NCBI GenBank assembly: GCA_900552345.1 | Contig: URZN01000014.1 | Location: 1 to 12,214 of the forward strand | DNA: 12,214 nucleotides | Direction of reading: 5' to 3' | Source: an uncultured Collinsella sp. | GTDB taxonomy: Bacteria; Actinomycetota; Coriobacteriia; Coriobacteriales; Coriobacteriaceae | In this document: piece by piece, positions 7,252-12,214 of the stretch | Numbering within the stretch: the stretch's first letter is position 1 | How the letters are laid out: each line of letters starts with the position of its first letter | Notes under the pieces: generated by a model | Database searches by the model: none | Seen by the model: only the letters and a program-made list of their open reading frames with translations | Told to the model about the DNA's origin: nothing | Translations under genes and position numbers: made by a program

Positions 7252-9413
7252 GCGAAAGTATCTATACGCTGCGCGTTTCGAGGGCTGCGGCAGGAGCGTA
7301 TCCAACGATTTCCGATGCCTTGGCGGCAGCCGATCAGCTCTATCCGGATGCCGAGCAACCGGTGATGATTCGCGTCGATCCGGGCGAGTATCGCGAGCGG
7401 GTCGAGATTCATCGCTCGCATGTGACGATTGAGGGAGAGACGGCCGACAGCGTGCGTATCGTGGGCAGCCTGGGTGCCAAGATGCCTTCGGAGGACGGCT
7501 CGGGCGTGGACGGCACGCTCGGCACGTTTAGGACCTATACCGTTTTGGTCGATGCCGACGACGTACGGCTCGAGAACCTCACGATCGAAAACGATGCGGG
7601 CGATGGGCGCGAGGTCGGTCAGGCGATTGCCCTGTATGCCGATGGCGACCGTCTGGTTGTCGATGCCTGCTGCATTAAGGGGCACCAGGACACACTGTTT
7701 TTGGGTCCGCTGCCGCCGCATGAGGCCAAACCGGGCGGGTTTATAGGACCCAAACAGTATGCGCCGCGCCGGGTGGGGCGCCAGTATTTTCGACGTTGCC
7801 GGATCGAGGGCGATGTCGACTTTATCTTTGGCGGCGCGCGTGCCTACTTTGAGGGGTGCGAGATTCGCTCGCTCAATCGCGATATGGATGTCAACGGGTA
7901 TGTAACGGCAGCCTCCACGCCTAAAGGCGAGCCGTACGGATTTGTGTTCCACGGCTGTTCGTTTACAGCTCCGGATGGCGTGGCGCCGGATTCGGTCTAC
8001 CTGGGTCGTCCTTGGCGCGAATGGGCGCAAACTGTGCTGATCGATTGCTGGCTGGGGCGACATATCAAGCGCGAAGGCTGGTGGGATTGGAATAAGCCGG
8101 CGGCGCACAACTGCGTGCAGTATGCTGGCGCGATTCTGCATGGGCCGGCGGGTGATACTACCGGCTGGGTGCCGTGGGCGAATGAACTCGATGTGATGGC
8201 TGCCGCCGGGTACGCTCGCGAGCAGGTGCTTGCCGGTGGGGATGGCTGGGATCCCGAGGGAGGCACCGGTGATGCGGTTGAGACGGCTGGGCTATCTGCC
8301 AATGGTCGCACCGTGCACATCGAGACGTACTGCGAAGACGAGCCTGCGCTGCGTGCCCGGCTGAAGCGCGAGGGGCGCTCTGCCGCATTTGCGGGCCAGA
8401 CTCCTGCAGATTTTGAGGCATGGAAGATTGCGACCAGGACTCGCCTGTGCGATGTTTTGGGCCTTTCGCTTATGGACCGCGCCCCGATTGAGATTCGTGA
8501 ACTCAGCCGTGTGCGGGTTGCCGGCGGCATCGTGCGCACCCATGCGATGCTGCAGGTGGAGCGCGACGTTTGGATGCCGTTCTACCTTCTCGAGCCGCAG
8601 TCGCCTAAGCTCGATGCGTGCGGCCGCAAGTGCTGCTATATCTGCCCGCATGGCCATCAGGGAGCGGGCGCTGCTAGCGTAGCCGGTGTTGCGGGCGTGC
8701 CGGCGGTCGATGATGCCGTGCGTAAGTTCAATTACGACTACGGTCTGCGTTTAGCGCGCATGGGCTACGTGGCCGTCTGCCCCGACGCTCGCGGCTGGGG
8801 ATACCGTCGTGACTGGAAGGGCCAGGGTGATGACGAGAACAACTACTTGCGAGGGACGTGCCTAAACCAGGCACGTATGGCCGAGCCACTGGGTCTTACG
8901 GTTGCGGGCCTCAACGTCTGGGACAACATGCGCTTGATCGATTACTTGGAGGCGCGCGGCGACATTGCCATGGATGACTTGGGTTGCTTTGGTTTTTCGG
9001 GTGGCGGCTACATGACGTTGTACCTGGCCGCACTCGACCCGCGTGTGCGCAAGGCGTTTGTCTCGGGCTATCTGTACGGTGTCGGTGATTCACTGCTGCA
9101 CCTCAATGGCAATTGCAGCTGCAACTACACACCCGGACTTTGGCGCTTACTCGACATGGGCGATATTGCCTCGCTCATCGCGCCGCGCCCGCTGTTGGTG
9201 CAGAGCTGCGAAGAGGATCATCTGAACGGTGCGCGCGGGCTGAAAAATGTTGACGAGCAGCTCGAGATCGTGCGCGATGCCTACAAGTTGCTGGGTCGCA
9301 GAGATGGCCTGCGGCACGAGGTATGTCCGGGTGAACACCATCTGGGCGTGACATATCTTGCCGAGGATATCGAATGGCTCGATTCGCACGTTGCGGAATG
9401 CGCCCGTGCATAG
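7248..9413 (+). CDS. Two-module esterase: CE8 pectin methylesterase fused to an alpha/beta hydrolase
   Basis: A 721-residue protein with two catalytic modules. Residues 1 to about 320 are a carbohydrate esterase family 8 beta-helix with all five signature motifs: GEYRE (46-50), GQAIAL (124-129), GHQDTL (145-150), DFIFG (191-195) and LGRPW (252-256). Predicted key residues are Gln125, Gln147, Asp148, Asp191 and Arg254. A glycine-rich stretch near 329-345 leads to an alpha/beta hydrolase (about 350-721) resembling the Abhydrolase_7/dienelactone-hydrolase group: PHGHQGAG (467-474), nucleophile Ser584 in GFSGGG (582-587), an acidic QSCEEDH (652-658) and probable catalytic His698 in GEHHLG. CE8 hydrolyses galacturonate methyl esters; the partner may remove acetyl or other esters (inference; a CE19-like methylesterase is an alternative). 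No signal peptide is visible. The ATG overlaps the preceding stop as ATGA. CE8 enzymes alone are usually 300-400 residues. Confidence 0.9.
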   Translation: MSESIYTLRVSRAAAGAYPTISDALAAADQLYPDAEQPVMIRVDPGEYRERVEIHRSHVTIEGETADSVRIVGSLGAKMPSEDGSGVDGTLGTFRTYTVLVDADDVRLENLTIENDAGDGREVGQAIALYADGDRLVVDACCIKGHQDTLFLGPLPPHEAKPGGFIGPKQYAPRRVGRQYFRRCRIEGDVDFIFGGARAYFEGCEIRSLNRDMDVNGYVTAASTPKGEPYGFVFHGCSFTAPDGVAPDSVYLGRPWREWAQTVLIDCWLGRHIKREGWWDWNKPAAHNCVQYAGAILHGPAGDTTGWVPWANELDVMAAAGYAREQVLAGGDGWDPEGGTGDAVETAGLSANGRTVHIETYCEDEPALRARLKREGRSAAFAGQTPADFEAWKIATRTRLCDVLGLSLMDRAPIEIRELSRVRVAGGIVRTHAMLQVERDVWMPFYLLEPQSPKLDACGRKCCYICPHGHQGAGAASVAGVAGVPAVDDAVRKFNYDYGLRLARMGYVAVCPDARGWGYRRDWKGQGDDENNYLRGTCLNQARMAEPLGLTVAGLNVWDNMRLIDYLEARGDIAMDDLGCFGFSGGGYMTLYLAALDPRVRKAFVSGYLYGVGDSLLHLNGNCSCNYTPGLWRLLDMGDIASLIAPRPLLVQSCEEDHLNGARGLKNVDEQLEIVRDAYKLLGRRDGLRHEVCPGEHHLGVTYLAEDIEWLDSHVAECARA

Positions 9414-9482
9414 CCCCTCGGCATGCTGCGAATAAACGGTACGTTCCTGTATGACCGCCGATGGGCGGATGAGGAGAAGATT

Positions 9483-10151
9483 ATGGAAACGAAGAGTTTG
9501 AGTGAATCGACCATTTGCTGCTTTGGCGATTCGACCACATGGGGCGATAACGGATGCGGCGCAGGCGGCAACGACATCTCTTGGACTTCGCATCTGGGCG
9601 CGTTGCTGGGAGGCGCGGTCGTCGAGAACTTTGGCATCAAGGGTTCGCGTATCGCCATCAAGGCCGACCGTACCGATTCGTTTGTCGAGCGCCTTGACGG
9701 TATCGACGATGCGGCCGATATCTACATCGTCTTTGGCGGCGTCAACGACTTTAGCCGCAACGTGCCGCTTGGAGAGCTCGGCAGCACGGACGTGCATGAG
9801 TTCTATGGTGCACTCGATTACCTGATCCGTACCATCACGGCGCGCTCGCCTCGGGCAAAGCTCGTGTTTATGACGCCGTGCAAGACGAGCGGCAAGCACG
9901 AGAAGGATATCCCGGCAAGCGACGAGCTCAACCACCTGGGCCTGACGCAGGTCGCCTACGTGCGAGCGATGCTCGAGGTCTGTGACCGCTACTCCGTGCC
10001 GGTGATTGACCTGTATGCGCAAAGCGGTATCAGCCCGTTTTTGCCGGAGCACCGCGAGCTCTATATGCCGGACGGTCTGCACTACAGCCCGGCTGGCTAT
10101 GAGCGCCTGGCGCATCGCATCGCCGCGGGTCTCACCGCCGTTTGCCGCTAA
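9483..10151 (+). CDS. SGNH/GDSL esterase, possible pectin acetylesterase
   Basis: A 222-residue SGNH-hydrolase with the family blocks in order: FGDSTTWGD (14-22; nucleophile Ser17), NFGIKGSRI (49-57; oxyanion Gly), GGVND (85-89; oxyanion Asn88) and DGLHYSPAGY (197-206; Asp197 and His200). Rhamnogalacturonan acetylesterases (CE12) belong to this fold, and the length suits them, but the signature alone does not separate them from other GDSL lipases or esterases. No signal peptide is present, so it is probably a cytoplasmic deacetylase for imported pectin fragments. The start is ATG 9483 with GAGGAGA (9471-9477) at 5 bases; in-frame ATG 9423 lacks a ribosome binding site. It follows the fusion esterase by 69 bases with no terminator and is probably the last gene of that operon, since a palindrome starts 15 bases after its stop. 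Confidence 0.85.
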   Translation: METKSLSESTICCFGDSTTWGDNGCGAGGNDISWTSHLGALLGGAVVENFGIKGSRIAIKADRTDSFVERLDGIDDAADIYIVFGGVNDFSRNVPLGELGSTDVHEFYGALDYLIRTITARSPRAKLVFMTPCKTSGKHEKDIPASDELNHLGLTQVAYVRAMLEVCDRYSVPVIDLYAQSGISPFLPEHRELYMPDGLHYSPAGYERLAHRIAAGLTAVCR

Positions 10152-10165
10152 AAGTCTGCCGTTCG

Positions 10166-10203
10166 CGAGGAATATAGGGTTAACGTTCACCCTATATTCC
10201 TCG
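10166..10203. promoter_or_regulatory. 38-bp near-perfect palindrome with operator-like site 4 at its centre
   Basis: CGAGGAATATAGGGT (10166-10180) is exactly complementary to ACCCTATATTCCTCG (10189-10203), and the centre TAACGTTC has a single mismatched pair. The central 16 bp (10177-10192, GGGTTAACGTTCACCC) form the fourth operator-like copy, with GTTAACGTTCAC one base from the perfect palindrome in site 2. In RNA the same sequence would fold into a 15-bp stem just after the SGNH esterase stop, without a following T run. It may thus serve as operator for the GH105 unit and as a 3'-end structure for the upstream mRNA. CGTTCGCG occurs as a direct repeat at both edges (10160-10167 and 10202-10209). 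Confidence 0.7.
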
Positions 10204-10216
10204 TTCGCGTTACACT
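10186..10216 (+). promoter_or_regulatory. Predicted promoter of the GH105 unit
   Basis: TTCACC (10186-10191), from the right half of operator site 4, and TACACT (10211-10216; four of six against TATAAT) are 19 bases apart, which is long. The start would fall near 10223, inside operator site 5. The arrangement mirrors the transporter promoter, which supports it more than the hexamers alone. Confidence 0.4.
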
Positions 10217-10217
10217 A

Positions 10218-10233
10218 GGGGTAACGTTCACCT
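10218..10233. promoter_or_regulatory. Operator-like site 5
   Basis: GGGGTAACGTTCACCT is the fifth AACGTTCACC copy: right half perfect, left half degenerate. Its centre is 41 bp from that of site 4, nearly the same spacing as sites 2 and 3 (40 bp). It covers the expected transcription start and ends 25 bases before the GH105 start codon. Confidence 0.6.
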
Positions 10234-10258
10234 ATCGTTTATGTCAGAGGGGACAGCA

Positions 10259-11497
10259 ATGGGTTGCAATCAAATCCTGGACCGTTATATCGAGCAGTTG
10301 ATCGAAACCTCTACGCCGCAGGCGCCGGCTTGGAATATCGAAAAGATTCGCGCCGGCAAGGAGAACACCTGGAACTATATCGACGGCTGCATGATCAAGG
10401 CGCTCATCGAGCTGTACGAGATCACGGGTGAGCAGCGCTACCTGACCTTTGCCGACGACTATATCGATTTCTTTGTCCAGGACGACGGCACCATCAAGCA
10501 TTACAACCCGCAGGAGTACAACCTCGATAACGTCAATGCGGGCAAGACCCTCTACAAGCTCTATGACCTGGTGGGCAAGCCCAAGTATCGCGCCGCCATG
10601 GATACCATCTATCGTCAGCTCGAAACCCAGCCGCGTACCAAAGAGGGCGTGTTTTGGCACAAGGCCGTCTACCCCAACCAGATCTGGCTCGACGGCATGT
10701 ATATGGCGCAGCCGTTCTACATGCAGTATGAGCTGAGCTTCCACAACCGTCGTGCCTGCTCGGACAGCTTCCATATGTTCCAGGTTGTGCATGACCTGAT
10801 GCGCAACCCCCTCAACGGTCTGTACTATCACGCTTACGACGCGAGCCGCAAACAGTTCTGGTGCGACCCGGTCACCGGCCTTTCGGCTAACTTCTGGCTG
10901 CGCGCCGAGGGCTGGTTTGCCATGGCGCTCATCGACACCTGGGAGCTTATGCCGCCTTCGATGTCGGCCGAGAAGGACGAGATCCGCAAGATGTTCCACG
11001 ATCTGATCGACGCCATGCTGCCGTATCAGGACGAGAAGACCGGCATGTGGCACCAGGTCATCAACCTGCCCAATATCGCCCCCAACTACCTGGAGGAGTC
11101 AGGCAGCGCCATCTTTGCCAACGCCATCATGAAGGGCGTGCGTCTGGGCGTGCTGGGCGAGCGTTACTACCAGTACGGCCGTCGCGCCTTCGATGGCATC
11201 TGCGAGACCTGCCTGTCCGAGTATGACGGGCAGCTGGCGCTCGACAACATCTGCCTGGTTGCGGGCCTGGGCAACACCGCGCACCGCGAGGGCACGTTTG
11301 ATTACTACATGAGCGAGCCCGTGGTCAAAAATGATGCAAAGGGTGTGGCGCCGCTGGTGCTTGCCTATATCGAGACCATGCATCACGACAAGCTGGCCGG
11401 TAAGCGCGATCCGCTCGCCCCCTCGGGCGTGTGCTCCATCGAGGACCCGTTTGGCGGATACACCCCGGGCATCAACGCTCATAAGGGATGTGAATAA
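10259..11497 (+). CDS. GH105 unsaturated (rhamno)galacturonyl hydrolase
   Basis: A 412-residue (alpha/alpha)6-barrel protein of glycoside hydrolase family 105 (YteR/YesR-like). These enzymes hydrate the 4,5-double bond of the terminal unsaturated galacturonate left by pectin lyases, releasing the unsaturated sugar, which rearranges to a 5-keto uronate. The catalytic Asp is predicted as Asp145 in WLDGMYMAQPF (143-153), the equivalent of YteR Asp143; LRAEGWFAMALID and ESGSAIFANAI further along are also typical. There is no signal peptide, as usual for this cytoplasmic family. The start is ATG 10259, preceded by AGAGGGGAC (10246-10254); the in-frame ATG at 10241 lies before this site and has none of its own. 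It is preceded by two operator-like sites and followed after one base by the isomerase gene. GH88 is a related family, but the motif and context favour GH105. Confidence 0.9.
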   Translation: MGCNQILDRYIEQLIETSTPQAPAWNIEKIRAGKENTWNYIDGCMIKALIELYEITGEQRYLTFADDYIDFFVQDDGTIKHYNPQEYNLDNVNAGKTLYKLYDLVGKPKYRAAMDTIYRQLETQPRTKEGVFWHKAVYPNQIWLDGMYMAQPFYMQYELSFHNRRACSDSFHMFQVVHDLMRNPLNGLYYHAYDASRKQFWCDPVTGLSANFWLRAEGWFAMALIDTWELMPPSMSAEKDEIRKMFHDLIDAMLPYQDEKTGMWHQVINLPNIAPNYLEESGSAIFANAIMKGVRLGVLGERYYQYGRRAFDGICETCLSEYDGQLALDNICLVAGLGNTAHREGTFDYYMSEPVVKNDAKGVAPLVLAYIETMHHDKLAGKRDPLAPSGVCSIEDPFGGYTPGINAHKGCE

Positions 11498-11498
11498 C

Positions 11499-12214
11499 GT
11501 GGGGGCTATTACTCCGGGCGTACGTTTGCACGACCTTCCGCAGGGAACCGTCGAGGAACGCATTCGCATGGCGGGAGAGCTGGGCTTTTCGTGCATTCAG
11601 CTGCCGAGCAAGGTGCTCTACGCATCGATGGGGATCGATCGAGGCGGCCTGACCCGCGAACTTGCCGACCATTTGCGTGCGGTGCTCGACGAGGCGGGCG
11701 TTTCGGTCGCCGTGCTCGGCTGCTATAAGAATCTGGCGACGCCCGATCGCCAACAGCTCATGGATAACTTTGCCGAGTACGAGGCGTGCTTGAACTTTGC
11801 CCAGATGCTCGGCGGATGCCCGGTGGGTACCGAGACCGGTCGCCCCAATGCGCAGAACCGCGTTGCTGACGACCGCACGACTGATGAGGCACTCGAGGCT
11901 TTTATGGACGGACTCGCACACGTCTGCGATCGGGCCGAGGCCGTGGGCGGTCAGGTTCTAATTGAGCCCGGTTGGAACGAGACGGTCAACACGCCAGATC
12001 GCTGCCGTGAGGTGCTGGAGCGCGTCTCGAGCCCGTCGCTCGGCGTGATCTACGACCCGGTATCGCTGCTGCACCCCAGTGTCGTTGACGAAGCGCAGGA
12101 AATCACCGCGCGCATGCTCTACTTATGCGGCAGTAAGATCCGCGTGCTGCACGCCAAGGATTTTGAGATCGTTGATAACGAGGACGGAGCCGGATGGTGC
12201 GACGGTACGGGTTC
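11499..12214 (+). CDS. Sugar phosphate isomerase/epimerase-like TIM barrel, 5' part
   Basis: Partial gene, open to the window end; about 238 residues are visible. It belongs to the xylose-isomerase-like TIM-barrel/AP-endonuclease-2 superfamily, which contains many metal-dependent sugar isomerases and epimerases of about 270-300 residues, so some 30-60 residues are missing. Visible motifs are GVRLHDL near the start, LGCYKNLATPD (73-83), GTETGRPN (110-117), LIEPGWNETVNTPDR (154-168), YDPVSLLHP (185-193) and LHAKDFE (217-223). Probable metal ligands are Glu156, Asp186 and His218; the last Glu lies beyond the edge. The start is taken as GTG 11499, one base after the GH105 stop, with AAGGGA (11483-11488) about 10 bases before; no closer ATG fits the frame. 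Tight coupling to GH105 suggests it handles a sugar from unsaturated pectin fragments, but the substrate is unknown. Confidence 0.78.
   Translation, partial: MGAITPGVRLHDLPQGTVEERIRMAGELGFSCIQLPSKVLYASMGIDRGGLTRELADHLRAVLDEAGVSVAVLGCYKNLATPDRQQLMDNFAEYEACLNFAQMLGGCPVGTETGRPNAQNRVADDRTTDEALEAFMDGLAHVCDRAEAVGGQVLIEPGWNETVNTPDRCREVLERVSSPSLGVIYDPVSLLHPSVVDEAQEITARMLYLCGSKIRVLHAKDFEIVDNEDGAGWCDGTG

Noticed and set aside
9435..9445. AACGGTACGTT before the SGNH esterase as a sixth operator
   Set aside because: The symmetric halves are separated by three extra bases and the conserved GTTCACC half is absent.
10160..10209. Inverted repeat flanked by CGTTCGCG direct repeats, resembling a miniature transposable element with target duplication
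   Set aside because: The direct repeats overlap the palindrome ends instead of lying outside them, and the palindrome is centred on an operator motif found four other times without flanking arms.

Overview
The window is a pectin and hexuronate utilisation locus, with every gene on the + strand. The DNA is GC-rich, strongly G/C-biased at third codon positions, and uses compact bacterial signals (AGGA/GGGA-type ribosome binding sites, U-tract terminators). The gene set (UxaB, UxaA, a GPH-type transporter, GH28, CE8, GH105 and several esterases, none with a visible signal peptide) suggests a gut anaerobe of the high-GC Gram-positive Coriobacteriia, Collinsella-like. That placement is inferred from composition and gene style; no marker gene proves it.

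Layout. Bases 1-1145 hold the 3' part of tagaturonate reductase (uxaB), followed by a complete altronate dehydratase (uxaA, 1227-2711) and a strong terminator (2747-2779). A 355-bp regulatory region (2712-3066) carries three copies of an AACGTTCACC operator-like motif and a probable promoter for a GPH/MFS-2 sugar:cation symporter (3067-4626), which has its own terminator (4650-4693). A four-gene run follows: GH28 polygalacturonase (4742-6337), an alpha/beta-hydrolase carbohydrate esterase (6442-7251), a two-module protein joining a CE8 pectin methylesterase to a second alpha/beta hydrolase (7248-9413), and an SGNH/GDSL esterase (9483-10151). A second regulatory region (10152-10258) carries two more operator copies, one at the centre of a 38-bp near-perfect palindrome. 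It precedes a GH105 unsaturated uronyl hydrolase (10259-11497) and, one base later, a TIM-barrel sugar isomerase/epimerase that runs off the window end.

How the genes fit together (inference). Pectic oligosaccharides enter through the GPH symporter. Methyl and acetyl groups are removed in the cytoplasm by the CE8-hydrolase fusion, the alpha/beta hydrolase and the SGNH esterase. GH28 releases galacturonate from saturated chains and GH105 removes unsaturated uronyl ends from lyase products. Galacturonate, after isomerisation to tagaturonate (uxaC not seen here), is reduced by UxaB to altronate and dehydrated by UxaA to 2-keto-3-deoxygluconate. No pectate lyase, uxaC, kdgK, kdgA or transcription factor gene is visible.

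The most interesting signal is regulatory. The two promoters share one architecture: an operator whose right half supplies the -35 hexamer, then a -10, then a second operator 40-41 bp downstream across the expected start of transcription. A CCGTTCG element lies about 26 bp upstream of each pair. No tRNA, rRNA, CRISPR array, transposase or phage gene was seen.
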